NCBI GenBank assembly: GCA_008015095.1
Contig: SSEV01000239.1
Location: 1-39,907 of the forward strand
Origin: Lysobacteraceae bacterium
Lineage (GTDB): Bacteria; Pseudomonadota; Gammaproteobacteria; Xanthomonadales; Xanthomonadaceae
DNA length: 39,907 nt
Direction: 5' to 3'
A program made the translations under genes and the position numbers. The notes under the pieces are model-generated. The model did not search any database and had not been told where the DNA came from. It saw only the letters and a program-made list of their open reading frames with translations. Positions 10,647 to 20,730 of this stretch are shown one piece after another (positions within the stretch are counted from its first letter, which is position 1; each line of letters begins with the position of its first letter).

Positions 10647-11825
10647 ATGGCCTTCATTTCGGAATGGTTCTGGTTTTTCCTGTTGTTGCCTCTGGCCGCG
10701 CTCAGTGGCTGGATCATTGGACGGCGCGGTGGGGAACGACACAGCGATCATCAGGTCAGCAGGCTTTCGACGACCTATTTCCGTGGGTTGAATTACTTGT
10801 TGAACGAGCAGCCGGACAAGGCGATTGAGCTGTTCCTGCATGTGGCCGAACTCGACAAGGACACGTTCGAGACGCAGGTCGCGCTCGGGCATCTGTTTCG
10901 TCGGCGTGGCGAGGTCGATCGCGCGATACGTTTGCATCAGGGCTTGGTTCAACGCAACGATCTGAGTGATCAACAGCGCGTCCAGGCCCTGTTAGCCCTC
11001 GGCGAGGATTACATGCGTTCAGGTCTGCTTGATCGCGCCGAGACTGTGTTCACCGACCTGGCCAGGATCGACGACCGTGCGCCGCAGGCGTTGCGCCATC
11101 TGATCGGCATCTATCAGGCGGAACGTGATTGGCAGAAAGCGATCGAGAAGGCTTCGCGCTACGAAGCTGTGACCGGTGAGCCGATGGGTAAACTGATCGC
11201 GCAGTTCGAATGCGAATTGGCCGAACGCCAGCGATCCGCTGGTGACGCAGAGCAGGCGCGCGCGTCGATCGCCCGCGCGTATGCGGCTGACTCGACCACG
11301 GTGCGTGCCGGCATGTTGGAAGGGCGGATCGAATTCGAGGCGGGAAGATATCCAGCCGCGATCCGCGCGTACGAACGCGCCGCCCGCCACGATCCCGATT
11401 ATCTGCCTGAGATCCTGCCTTCGCTGCTGGTCTGCTACGAGAAGGTCGGCGATCCTACCGGAGCGCGAGCTTTCCTCGCCGAAATGTGCGAACACTACCG
11501 CGGCATCTCCCCGGTGCTGGCGTTGACAAGACTTGTCGAGGCCGGGGAGGGCGTGCATGCGGCCCGGGATTATCTCGCGCGCCAACTCAAGGAGCGTCCA
11601 TCAGTGCGGGGCGAAGTTGCGCTGATCGATCTCAGCCTCGCCGACCATACCGACCCAATCGCGACCTTGCATGATCTGAAGCACATCACCGACCAGTTGC
11701 TGGTGCGCAATCCCAGTTACCGCTGCAATCGATGTGGCTTCGGTGCGCGCAGTCATCACTGGCAATGCCCGAGTTGCAAGGAGTGGGGCACGGTGAAACC
11801 GCTATTGAACTACGCCGTAGTCTGA
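10647..11825 (+). CDS. lapB: Lipopolysaccharide assembly protein LapB (TPR plus rubredoxin-like C-terminus)
   Basis: N-terminal TM segment, TPRs, C-terminal YRCNRCGFGARSHHWQCPSCKEWGTVKP. Confidence 0.95.
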   Translation: MAFISEWFWFFLLLPLAALSGWIIGRRGGERHSDHQVSRLSTTYFRGLNYLLNEQPDKAIELFLHVAELDKDTFETQVALGHLFRRRGEVDRAIRLHQGLVQRNDLSDQQRVQALLALGEDYMRSGLLDRAETVFTDLARIDDRAPQALRHLIGIYQAERDWQKAIEKASRYEAVTGEPMGKLIAQFECELAERQRSAGDAEQARASIARAYAADSTTVRAGMLEGRIEFEAGRYPAAIRAYERAARHDPDYLPEILPSLLVCYEKVGDPTGARAFLAEMCEHYRGISPVLALTRLVEAGEGVHAARDYLARQLKERPSVRGEVALIDLSLADHTDPIATLHDLKHITDQLLVRNPSYRCNRCGFGARSHHWQCPSCKEWGTVKPLLNYAVV

Positions 11826-11826
11826 A

Positions 11827-12840
11827 ATGACCTTTGCTCCTGGATGGATGCTCTGGTTCGGATTGTTCTTGATAGTGAGTGCGCTTGGCACTTGGCTGGC
11901 CCGCCATTACGCATTGCAGCGGCGTATGCTCGACCAGCCGGGCGAACGCCGTAGCCATACCGTTGCCACTCCACGCGGCGGCGGCATTTCGATCGCCATC
12001 GCGCTGTTGATCGCACTTTGCACCCTGATCGTGCGCATGCCCTCGACTTTCGTGACCATGTCTCTGGCGGCGCTCGGTCTGGTGCTGGTCGCCGGTATCG
12101 GTTGGATCGACGATCACCGGCCGTTATCGGTCATACCGAAATTATCCGTACATATCCTCGCCTCACTGTCATTATCTGCAGGTATCGTTCTTGGGGGCGG
12201 CTCGCTAGGCTGTGGACTCGTTGTTTTCATATCCGGTTTGGTTCTGATCAATATCTGGAATTTCATGGATGGCATCGACGGGCTCGCGGCATCTCAAGCG
12301 GGTCTGGCGGCTGTGTTCTTCCTGTTGTTCGCCGGCGCAGGCAATGTGGTTCATCTGGGGTTGGCGTTGGTCGCGGCAATCTGTGGATTCCTGCCGTTCA
12401 ATCTGCCCACTGCGAAGATTTTTCTGGGGGATGTAGGGAGCGGAGCGCTTGGTTACGCGCTGGCGTTGATGGCGGGACTGGCGATGGAACGCATGCCGGT
12501 CGAAATTTGGCCGTTGTTGTTGTTGCCGTTGAGTGCATTTCTGCTGGATGCCGGCCTGACGCTGCTCTCGCGGATGCTGCGCGGAGAGCGCTGGTGGACG
12601 CCGCACGTCGAGCATGCCTACCAACGATGGGCCAGGAGATCGAGGAGTCATGGCCGGGTGACCATGGCGTACGCCGTCTGGACGATGATGGCGATGGCAG
12701 GGGGGGGGCTGTTCGGGGGGAACGATTCGAGAGGGAATGCGATGCTGGTATTGGCGTGGTTCGGTATAGGGGGCGCGAGCTGGTATTGGCTGAGAAGCCG
12801 GCCGGATTCGGGCCATAGTGATTCCGGAGTGAAGCCATGA
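11827..12840 (+). CDS. Glycosyltransferase family 4 / undecaprenyl-phosphate sugar-phosphate transferase (WecA/WbpL-like)
   Basis: Polytopic; RRSHTVATPRGGGISI, NIWNFMDGIDGLAASQ, FLPFNLPTAKIFLGDVGSGALGY. Confidence 0.92.
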   Translation: MTFAPGWMLWFGLFLIVSALGTWLARHYALQRRMLDQPGERRSHTVATPRGGGISIAIALLIALCTLIVRMPSTFVTMSLAALGLVLVAGIGWIDDHRPLSVIPKLSVHILASLSLSAGIVLGGGSLGCGLVVFISGLVLINIWNFMDGIDGLAASQAGLAAVFFLLFAGAGNVVHLGLALVAAICGFLPFNLPTAKIFLGDVGSGALGYALALMAGLAMERMPVEIWPLLLLPLSAFLLDAGLTLLSRMLRGERWWTPHVEHAYQRWARRSRSHGRVTMAYAVWTMMAMAGGGLFGGNDSRGNAMLVLAWFGIGGASWYWLRSRPDSGHSDSGVKP

Positions 12841-14759
12841 CCGGTTGGAGAGAACGCCTCAGTGGTGGACTGCCCCGAGCGGCTATCGTTATCCACGATC
12901 TGTGCATGGTCTGGTTATGTTGGAACGTTCTGGTCCGCTTCCGCTTTGCGATGCTGAACGCAGCGAGTTTGCCGACGATACTCTCGCCTGAAGTATTGCT
13001 GGTGTTGGTCGCGCAGGGGCTGGTGTTCTGGCAGGTCGGTCTCTATCGCGGAATTTGGCGCTTTGCCAGCGTTCCAGACCTCGTGAATATTCTCAAAGCG
13101 AGCATGTTCGGTTTGCTCGCGATCCTGCTGGTCCTATTCATCTATAACCGGCTCGATCAGGCGCCACGATCGGTGCTTGTGCTTTATCCCTTCGGCCTGA
13201 CCCTGATGCTCGGGACGCCACGTCTGTTGTATCGCTCGTGGAAGGATCATGGCCGCATACGCGGGGACAAGGCGGCGATCCGGGTGCTGATCCTCGGGGC
13301 GGGTCAGGCCGGCGAAGCGCTGGTGCGTGATCTGCGTCGTACAGGCGCTTACCAACCGGTTGGCTTCCTCGATGACGCCGCCAAATTGCGAGGCAGCCAC
13401 CTGCATGGTGTGCCGATTCTGGGTCGGATCGAGGATGTCGGCCGAATAGCCCCGGAAACCGCCGCCAAGTTACTGGTCATCGCCTTGCCCTCGGTCGACG
13501 CTGAGCGAATGCGCCAGGTGATCGAAGCCTGCGAGCGCACCGGAATTCCATTCCGGATGGTGCCGAGGCTGAACGACATCCTCGAAGGTCGCTCCTTGCC
13601 GGGCGAGTTGAAGGAAGTTGCGATCGAAGACCTGCTCGGACGCGAGCCTGTGGTGCCCGATTGGAAGGCGATGCGTGATTGGTTGGGCGGGCGTAGCGTG
13701 CTGGTGACGGGCGCGGGCGGCTCGATCGGCTCGGAACTTTGCCGCCAGTGCGCGCGCCATGGCGCGAGCAAGATCGCTTTGGTCGAGATTGACGAACTGG
13801 CGCTGACCACCACTCAGATGCGACTACGTCGCGACTTCCCGGAAATCGAATTGGCTCCCGTACTCGGCGATTGCGGCGATCCGGCGGTCATTCGATACGC
13901 GCTGGAATTAGTCCGCCCCGATGCGGTATTCCACGCAGCGGCCTACAAACAGGTGCCGCTGCTCGAAGCGCAGTTGCGCGAGGCGGTCCGCAATAATGTG
14001 TTGTCCACCGATACCGTCGCGCGCGAAAGCGCTGCCGCCGGCGTGGGTACTTTCGTATTGATTTCCACGGACAAAGCCGTCGACCCGGTCAACGTGCTCG
14101 GTGCGACCAAGCGCCTGGCCGAAATGTTGTGCCAATCGCTCGCGGATCCGCGCTCGACTCGGTTCGTCACCGTACGCTTCGGCAATGTGCTTGACTCCGC
14201 CGGTAGCGTAGTGCCCTTATTCCGCGAGCAGATCCGCAACGGTGGTCCGGTGACCGTCACCGATGCGGATGTAACTCGTTTCTTTATGACCATCCCTGAG
14301 GCATGCCAGTTGATCCTGCAGGCTTCGGCGATCGGCTCGCAGCAGGCGATCTACACGCTCGATATGGGTGAACCGGTATCGATCCGTCTGCTCGCAGAAC
14401 AGATGATCCGCCTCGCCGGCAAACAACCAGGCCGTGATATCGCGATTGTCTACACCGGGTTGCGGCCGGGCGAAAAACTGCACGAGACCTTGTTCCATGC
14501 GGACGAGCGCTATCGGCCGACGGCACATCCGAAGATCCTGCAAGCGCAACCGCGACAGGTGCCGGCGGACGCAATCGCAACAGCGATTGCGCGGATGCGT
14601 GAGGCCAGTAGCCGATACGATTTGGAGGCGTTGTCGGTCATGTTGCGCGAGGCAGTGCCGGAATTCGTGCCAACTGCGGCCACTGGCGAGACCCAGGCGC
14701 ATGCCGCGACGGTTGTGGCGTTTCCCGCGCGCAACGCGCGCAAGACGCGGATGGATTAG
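12837..14759 (+). CDS. Nucleoside-diphosphate sugar epimerase/dehydratase (WbpM/CapD family)
   Basis: N-terminal TM region, LILGAGQAGEALVRDL, VTGAGGSIGSELCRQ, STDKAVDPVNVLGATKRLAE, TGLRPGEKLHETLF. ATGA overlap with the upstream gene. Confidence 0.93.
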   Translation: MTGWRERLSGGLPRAAIVIHDLCMVWLCWNVLVRFRFAMLNAASLPTILSPEVLLVLVAQGLVFWQVGLYRGIWRFASVPDLVNILKASMFGLLAILLVLFIYNRLDQAPRSVLVLYPFGLTLMLGTPRLLYRSWKDHGRIRGDKAAIRVLILGAGQAGEALVRDLRRTGAYQPVGFLDDAAKLRGSHLHGVPILGRIEDVGRIAPETAAKLLVIALPSVDAERMRQVIEACERTGIPFRMVPRLNDILEGRSLPGELKEVAIEDLLGREPVVPDWKAMRDWLGGRSVLVTGAGGSIGSELCRQCARHGASKIALVEIDELALTTTQMRLRRDFPEIELAPVLGDCGDPAVIRYALELVRPDAVFHAAAYKQVPLLEAQLREAVRNNVLSTDTVARESAAAGVGTFVLISTDKAVDPVNVLGATKRLAEMLCQSLADPRSTRFVTVRFGNVLDSAGSVVPLFREQIRNGGPVTVTDADVTRFFMTIPEACQLILQASAIGSQQAIYTLDMGEPVSIRLLAEQMIRLAGKQPGRDIAIVYTGLRPGEKLHETLFHADERYRPTAHPKILQAQPRQVPADAIATAIARMREASSRYDLEALSVMLREAVPEFVPTAATGETQAHAATVVAFPARNARKTRMD

Positions 14760-15009
14760 AGACTGGGTTCCGACAACGCTGAATAAGCGAGCGTCGCCGT
14801 GGCGTATTGGGTGCTCGGCGCATGGGTCAATTGCGCAAGTAATGGATTCAGCATGAGTGAGCACGATTCGCTCAGGGGCCGCGACCACTGGAAGAGTCTA
14901 GCGGGGCTCGTTCGGCGCCGCCCTAATTTCGGTAGGGTCTCGGTTTGCGGATTTGGCTGTTGCTCAACCCCTCGCGTAATATTTGCCGATAGCCATCCGC
15001 CGGATTCTT

Positions 15010-15921
15010 ATGGGCCGTATCCGCAAAGCCGTGTTTCCCGTTGCCGGTCTCGGCACCCGCTTCCTGCCGGCGACGAAGACCGTTCCCAAGGAAATGTTGC
15101 CGATTGTCGATCGCCCATTGATCCAATACGCGGTGGACGAAGCTGTGGAGGCAGGATGCGACACCCTGATCTTCGTCACCAATCGTTACAAGCACGCTGT
15201 TGCCGATTACTTCGATAAAGCCTACGAACTCGAACAAAGGCTGGAGAAGTCCGGCAAGCAGGAACAGCTTGATCTTGTGCGCAACGTGTTGCCTCCGCAT
15301 GTGCGGGCGGTGTTCGTCACTCAAGCGGAAGCGCTAGGTCTTGGACACGCAGTGCTTTGCGCTAGGCCCATCGTCGGAGATGAGCCTTTCGCCGTGCTGT
15401 TGCCGGACGATCTCATCTGGAACGGTCGTGAAGGGCATGGCGGTCCTGGCGCCTTGAAACAGATGGCGGATGCGGCCGAAGTTTCGGGCGCCAGCGTGAT
15501 CGCAGTGCAGGATGTGCCGCGCGAACAGACCGGCAGCTACGGCATCGTCGCCACTGACGATTTTTCCGGACGCGCGGCGCGGATCCGCAAGATCGTCGAA
15601 AAGCCCAAACCGGAAGTCGCACCGAGCAATCTGGCTGTGGTCGGCCGCTATGTGCTTGATGGACGTATTTTCGACTTGCTGGAAAAGACTAGGCCCGGCG
15701 CAGGCGGCGAAATCCAGCTCACCGATGCGATTGCAGCGCTGTTGGCCGAACAGCCTGTCGACGCTTATCGCTTTCAGGGAACCCGCTTCGATTGCGGTAC
15801 GCACCTGGGTCTGATCGAGGCCACGATTCGTTATGCGCTCGATCACGAGACCTTGAGCGATGCCGCCCGTGGCATGATGCAGAACGCACTCAGCGAGCTA
15901 GGCGTGGTTGATTTGGATTAA
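15010..15921 (+). CDS. galU: UTP-glucose-1-phosphate uridylyltransferase
   Basis: [61 protein letters not shown]. Confidence 0.97.
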   Translation: MGRIRKAVFPVAGLGTRFLPATKTVPKEMLPIVDRPLIQYAVDEAVEAGCDTLIFVTNRYKHAVADYFDKAYELEQRLEKSGKQEQLDLVRNVLPPHVRAVFVTQAEALGLGHAVLCARPIVGDEPFAVLLPDDLIWNGREGHGGPGALKQMADAAEVSGASVIAVQDVPREQTGSYGIVATDDFSGRAARIRKIVEKPKPEVAPSNLAVVGRYVLDGRIFDLLEKTRPGAGGEIQLTDAIAALLAEQPVDAYRFQGTRFDCGTHLGLIEATIRYALDHETLSDAARGMMQNALSELGVVDLD

Positions 15922-15967
15922 GCCTGCGGTTGAGCGGCAGATCCGTATCGCGTAAGGCGAACGTAGC

Positions 15968-16111
15968 ATGCGACTGGTCGAATGCGTGATGAACCGCTTG
16001 ATGCACACGCTTCAAAAGGGCTTGCTTCAAGGGCGCCTACTCAAGGACACCTACTTCAAGGGCACCTACTTCAAGGGCACCTACTTCAAGGGCATCGACA
16101 GTGATCGCTGA
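15968..16111 (+). CDS. Candidate 47-aa ORF with tandem pentapeptide GTYFK (speculative)
   Basis: Read directly: MRLVECVMNRLMHTLQKGLLQGRLLKDTYFKGTYFKGTYFKGIDSDR*; overlaps the ddaH start by 11 nt. Not in the supplied track (below its length cut-off). Confidence 0.25.
   Translation: MRLVECVMNRLMHTLQKGLLQGRLLKDTYFKGTYFKGTYFKGIDSDR
16032..16090 (+). repeat. 15-bp tandem repeat immediately upstream of ddaH
   Basis: GACACCTACTTCAAG / GGCACCTACTTCAAG / GGCACCTACTTCAAG (16046-16090), preceded by a degenerate copy GGCGCCTAC-TCAAG. Confidence 0.9.
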
Positions 16112-16910
16112 AAAGATCCGGTACGCGGTGACTCGATCCGTCGGCGATGACTTGTCCGCTTGCGAATTGTCCTTCGTTGACCGACATCCGATCGATGTCG
16201 TACGCGCGACAGCGCAACATCTCGCCTATCAGCATGCTTTGCGCGAAATTGGCTGTGAGCTGATCGTCCTGCCGGCATTGCCTGGTCATCCCGATGCGGT
16301 GTTCGTCGAGGACGTCGCGCTGGCGCTGGATGAGGTCGCGGTGATAACTCGGCCGGGTGCTGCATCGCGCAGGGCCGAGTCGACGGCGGTCGAAGCCATA
16401 CTATGCGCGCACCGTCCGCTGCTGCGGATCGAGCCGCCCGGCACGCTTGATGGCGGCGATATCCTGCGTATCGGACGTAAGATCTATCTTGGCGCATCCG
16501 CGCGCAGCAATGCCGCCGGGCATGCGCAATTAACGGCGTTGTTGGGGCCATTCGGCTATCAAGTCCACAGTGTGGAAATCCGCGACTGTTTGCACTTGAA
16601 ATCCGCAGTGACGCAGGTCGCCGCGAATACCGTGCTGATCCAGCCGGGGTGGGTGGATTCTTCGGCGTTTAAGGCCTACGGTCGGATCGAAGTCGATGGT
16701 GCGGAAGCGCATGCCGCGAACGCTCTGGCGATCGGAGATAGCGTGATCTATCCGGCTAATTTTCCGCGCACCGCCGCACGGCTCGAAGCTCACGGTTTGC
16801 GTCTGCGGATCGTGGAAGTGGACGAACTGCAGAAGGCCGAGGGGGCAGTAACCTGCTGCAGCCTCGTGTTCGACAGCGAATTCAGAAGCATGCATGCCAC
16901 GGATGTTTGA
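16101..16910 (+). CDS. ddaH: N(G),N(G)-dimethylarginine dimethylaminohydrolase
   Basis: DDAH-like: FVEDVALALDEVAVITRPGAASRR, LDGGDILRIGRKIYLG, CLHLKSAVTQV, catalytic-region AVTCCSLVF. GTG start with AAGGG upstream. Confidence 0.9.
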   Translation: MIAEKIRYAVTRSVGDDLSACELSFVDRHPIDVVRATAQHLAYQHALREIGCELIVLPALPGHPDAVFVEDVALALDEVAVITRPGAASRRAESTAVEAILCAHRPLLRIEPPGTLDGGDILRIGRKIYLGASARSNAAGHAQLTALLGPFGYQVHSVEIRDCLHLKSAVTQVAANTVLIQPGWVDSSAFKAYGRIEVDGAEAHAANALAIGDSVIYPANFPRTAARLEAHGLRLRIVEVDELQKAEGAVTCCSLVFDSEFRSMHATDV

Positions 16911-16932
16911 GGGCGCAGAAGCGCCCTCAAAC
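16905..16932. terminator. Bidirectional terminator between convergent ddaH and thiolase genes
   Basis: GTTTGAGGGCGC-agaa-GCGCCCTCAAAC, 12-bp perfect stem. Confidence 0.75.
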
Positions 16933-16952
16933 TTACCGAACCAATGCCACGC

Positions 16953-18161
16953 TCAAAGCGCTTCGAATATCCCGGCCGCGCCCATACCGGTCCCGATGCA
17001 CATCGTGACCATCCCGTATTTCTGCTGACGTCTGCGCAGGCCGTGAACGATCGTCGCAGTGCGGATCGCGCCCGTCGCCCCAAGAGGGTGGCCAAGCGCG
17101 ATCGCGCCGCCGAGCGGATTGACTTTGGACGGATCGAGCCCGCAATCGCGGATCACCGCCAGCGCCTGCGCGGCGAAGGCCTCGTTGAGTTCGATCCAGT
17201 CGAGCTGATCCTGATTCAAGCCCGCCTGCTTCAATGCTTTCGGGATTGCCGCGATCGGACCGATCCCCATCACTTCCGGGCGCACACCGGCGACCGAGAA
17301 GCTGACGAAACGGGCGAGTGGCGTCAGACCGTAGTCCTTGATCGCCTGTTCCGAGGCCAGCAGCACCGCGGCTGCGCCGTCGCTCATCTGCGAAGCGTTG
17401 CCGGCGGTGACCGTGCCGCCGAACATGCCGTTGCGAAACACCGGTTTGAGCTTGGCCAAGCCTTCGGCTGAAGTGTCGGGGCGCGGACCTTCGTCGATCT
17501 CGATCAGGTGTTTTTTGATTTTCGGCGCGCCGGCAGCGAGGTCGGGAACGCGCGCGATCACTTCGTAGGGCGAGATTTCCTCCTTGAATTCACCGGCCTG
17601 GATCGCGGCCATCGCTTTCTGGTGCGAGGCAAGTGCGAAAGCATCCTGATCCTCGCGTGAGATCTTCCACTCCTCGGCGACTTTCTCCGCGGTGATGCCC
17701 ATGCCGTAGGCGATGGCGATGTTTTCGTTGTTCGCGAATACTTGGGGGCTGAGGGCTACCTTATTGCCCATCATCGGCACCATCGACATCGATTCGGTGC
17801 CGCCAGCGAGCATCAAGTCGGCATTGCCGAGACGGATCTGATCGGCAGCCAGGGCTACGGCCTGCAGACCGGATGAGCAGAAGCGGTTGATGGTCTGCGC
17901 TGCGACGGTATTCGGCAGACCGGCGAGCAGGGCGCCGATGCGCGCGACATTCATGCCTTGTTCGCCCTCTGGCATGGCGCAGCCGATCACGGCGTCGTCA
18001 ACGCGGCCGAGGTCGATGCCCGGAGCCTGCGCGACTACATTACGCAACACGTGCGCGAGCATCTCGTCTGGACGGGTATTGCGGAACGCCCCCTTCGGCG
18101 CTTTGCCGACCGGGGTGCGGGTGGCTGCGACGATGTAGGCGTCTTGGATGATCTTGCCCAT
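16953..18161 (-). CDS. fadI: Acetyl-CoA C-acyltransferase (thiolase)
   Basis: [75 protein letters not shown]. fadI/fadA assignment uncertain. Confidence 0.93.
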   Translation of the reverse strand: MGKIIQDAYIVAATRTPVGKAPKGAFRNTRPDEMLAHVLRNVVAQAPGIDLGRVDDAVIGCAMPEGEQGMNVARIGALLAGLPNTVAAQTINRFCSSGLQAVALAADQIRLGNADLMLAGGTESMSMVPMMGNKVALSPQVFANNENIAIAYGMGITAEKVAEEWKISREDQDAFALASHQKAMAAIQAGEFKEEISPYEVIARVPDLAAGAPKIKKHLIEIDEGPRPDTSAEGLAKLKPVFRNGMFGGTVTAGNASQMSDGAAAVLLASEQAIKDYGLTPLARFVSFSVAGVRPEVMGIGPIAAIPKALKQAGLNQDQLDWIELNEAFAAQALAVIRDCGLDPSKVNPLGGAIALGHPLGATGAIRTATIVHGLRRRQQKYGMVTMCIGTGMGAAGIFEAL

Positions 18162-18207
18162 GGAATGACTCCGTATCTCTTGCCTGTGTCATCGGGAGGC
18201 GTGACTC

Positions 18208-18255
18208 CCAAGACAGGGATGTCTTGGCGCCGACCAGCATATCGGGCTGGTCGGC
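18208..18255 (-). other. Twin hairpins in the intercistronic region of the beta-oxidation gene pair
   Basis: CCAAGACA-ggga-TGTCTTGG (18208-18227) and GCCGACCAGC-atatcgg-GCTGGTCGGC (18229-18255), both perfect. Confidence 0.7.
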
Positions 18256-18326
18256 AGCGCCCGGCGGAAACCACGCTTTTCGCCGGACGTGCGGGGACGC
18301 GACAGGATGTCACGGTCCCGGATCGA

Positions 18327-20699
18327 TCAGTTCCTCAACGGTTTCCCGGTTTCGAGCATGTGCTTGATCCGGGCCTGCGTTTTCGGCATCAACGCCAGCG
18401 CGACGAAATGTTCGCGCTCAAGGCGGATCAGCCATTCTTCGTCCACCAATGCGCCGCGGTCCACATCGCCGCCGCACAGGACAGTGGCGATGCGCGAGGC
18501 GATCTCGTAGTCGTGCTCGGAGATGAAACGGCCTTCCAGCATGTTGACCAGCATCATCTTGAAGGTGGCGATGCCGACGTTGCCGGCGACCTGCACGCGA
18601 CGCGCGGGCATAGGCGGCCGGTAGCCGGATTCTGCTAGCGCGAGCGCCTGTTGTTTGGCGATATGCAGCAGCTCGTAAGCGTTGAAACAGACCAGATCGT
18701 CCTTGCGCAGCAGACCGAGCTCCTTCGCCTCGACCGCCGATGTCGATACCTTCGCCATCGCCACGTTCTCGAACCATGGCTTGAGCTGCGCGAACACGTC
18801 GCCGCCAGGACCGGCGGCCTGAGATGCGCGCACCGCGAATTCCTTCAGGCCGCCGCCGGCCGGCAGCAGGCCAACCCCCGCTTCGACCAGCCCAATATAG
18901 CTTTCCAGGTGGGCTACGGTGCGGGCCGTGTGCATCTGGAATTCGCAACCACCGCCAAGCGCCAGACCACGAACCGCGCCGACTACCGGCACTAGCGAGT
19001 ACTTGATGCGCTGACTGGTCGCCTGGAAATTGGCGACCATCGCCTCGAAGCCCTTGAGATCGCCGGCTTGCAGCAGGCCGATCGCGCCCGAGAGATCGGC
19101 GCCCGCAGAGAAGGGCTCCTTCGATTGCCAGATCACCATGCCCTTGAAATCGCGCTCGGCGATGCCGATCGCTTCCTGCAGACCGTCGAGCACCTTATCG
19201 TTGACCGTATGCATCTTGGTCTTGAACGAGGCCACGGCCACGCCGTCGCCATCGTGCCAGAGGCGAAGACCATCGTTTTCGAAAACCGTTTCACCGGGAG
19301 AGAAACGTTCGCCGAGCATGGGGTCGGGGAAACGTTGGCGCCGATAGACTGGATTCGCCGAACGCGGCACGTCGGCTCCCTTGCCCGGGCTGTAACTGCC
19401 GCTTCCTATGTGCACGCCGTCACGGCCATCAGTGACCCAGGCCGGTAACGCGGCGTCGCTCATGGCTTTGCCCGAGGCGATGTCCTCGGCGATCCAGTTG
19501 GCGACCTGCTTCCAGCCCGCGGCCTGCCAGGTCTCGAATGGCCCGAGGGCCCAGCCGTAACCCCACCGTATCGCGAGATCGACATCGCGTGCGGTGTCGG
19601 CGATATCGGCCAAGTGGTAAGCGCTGTAATGGAACAGATCGCGGAACATCGCCCACAAGAACCGGGCCTGGGGATGATCGCTGGCGCGCAGTTTCCCGAA
19701 CTTCTGGGCAGGATCCTTCGTCTTCAGAATCTCGATCAGCTCCGGCGCAGCATCGCGATCCGCGGCGCGATAATCCTGTTTCGCCAGATCCAGCACGGCG
19801 ATGTCCTTACCAACTTTGCGGAAAATGCCCGCCCCGGTTTTCTGGCCCAGCGCCCCTTTTTCGATCAACGCGCCGAGCCAGGCGGGCGCCTTGAAATAAC
19901 GGTGCCATGGATCGTCTGGAAGGGTGTCCGCCATGGTCTTGATGACATGGGCCATGGTGTCCAGACCGACGACGTCGGAGGTGCGGTAGGTCGCCGATTT
20001 CGGACGCCCCAGCAGCGGGCCGGTCAGCGCGTCGACCTCATCGAAACCCAAGTCGAGGGCATGAGTATGGTGGATGGTGGCGAGGATCGAGAAAACGCCG
20101 ATCCGGTTACCGACGAAGTTGGGCGTGTCTTTGGCGTAAACCACGCCTTTGCCGAGCGTGGTTGTGAGGAAGGTCTCAAGCCCTTCGAGCACTGCCGCTT
20201 CGGTCGTGGCGGCCGGAATCAGCTCGGCCAAATGCATGTAGCGTGGCGGATTGAAGAAATGCACGCCGCAGAAACGCGGGCGAAGTTCTAGGGGAAGAAC
20301 TTCCGCCAACTTATTGATTCCCAAGCCTGACGTATTGCTCGCAAGGATGGCGTGCGCAGGAACGAAAGGGGCGATTTTCCGATACAGATCCTGCTTCCAG
20401 TCCATCCGTTCGGCGATGGCTTCGATAATGAGGTCGCAGCCACGGAGGAGTTCCAGGCCATGGTCGTAGTTGGCCGGAACGATCGCCTCGGCGAACGACT
20501 TGCCTGCCAGTGGGGCGGGCGAGAGTTTGCCGAGATTCGCGATGGCTTTGAGCACGATTCCGTTCGGATCGCCTTCTTTCGCGGGCAGATCGAACAGCAC
20601 GGTGTCGACGCCGGCATTGGTGAGGTGCGCCGCGATCTGCGCCCCCATCACACCGGCGCCGAGAACGGCTGCGCGCCGTACAAGTTGTTTCTGAGACAT
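18327..20699 (-). CDS. 3-hydroxyacyl-CoA dehydrogenase / enoyl-CoA hydratase, dehydrogenase-first (FadN-like) architecture
   Basis: N-terminal AAVLGAGVMGAQIAAHLTNAGVDTVLFDL (Rossmann), FFNPPRYMHLAELIP; C-terminal crotonase-like segment (SAGADLSGAIGLLQ, GLALGGGCEFQMHTARTVAH). Confidence 0.93.
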   Translation of the reverse strand: MSQKQLVRRAAVLGAGVMGAQIAAHLTNAGVDTVLFDLPAKEGDPNGIVLKAIANLGKLSPAPLAGKSFAEAIVPANYDHGLELLRGCDLIIEAIAERMDWKQDLYRKIAPFVPAHAILASNTSGLGINKLAEVLPLELRPRFCGVHFFNPPRYMHLAELIPAATTEAAVLEGLETFLTTTLGKGVVYAKDTPNFVGNRIGVFSILATIHHTHALDLGFDEVDALTGPLLGRPKSATYRTSDVVGLDTMAHVIKTMADTLPDDPWHRYFKAPAWLGALIEKGALGQKTGAGIFRKVGKDIAVLDLAKQDYRAADRDAAPELIEILKTKDPAQKFGKLRASDHPQARFLWAMFRDLFHYSAYHLADIADTARDVDLAIRWGYGWALGPFETWQAAGWKQVANWIAEDIASGKAMSDAALPAWVTDGRDGVHIGSGSYSPGKGADVPRSANPVYRRQRFPDPMLGERFSPGETVFENDGLRLWHDGDGVAVASFKTKMHTVNDKVLDGLQEAIGIAERDFKGMVIWQSKEPFSAGADLSGAIGLLQAGDLKGFEAMVANFQATSQRIKYSLVPVVGAVRGLALGGGCEFQMHTARTVAHLESYIGLVEAGVGLLPAGGGLKEFAVRASQAAGPGGDVFAQLKPWFENVAMAKVSTSAVEAKELGLLRKDDLVCFNAYELLHIAKQQALALAESGYRPPMPARRVQVAGNVGIATFKMMLVNMLEGRFISEHDYEIASRIATVLCGGDVDRGALVDEEWLIRLEREHFVALALMPKTQARIKHMLETGKPLRN

Positions 20700-20730
20700 G
20701 TCTTATACCTTATTGTTTCTTAAATAGAAA

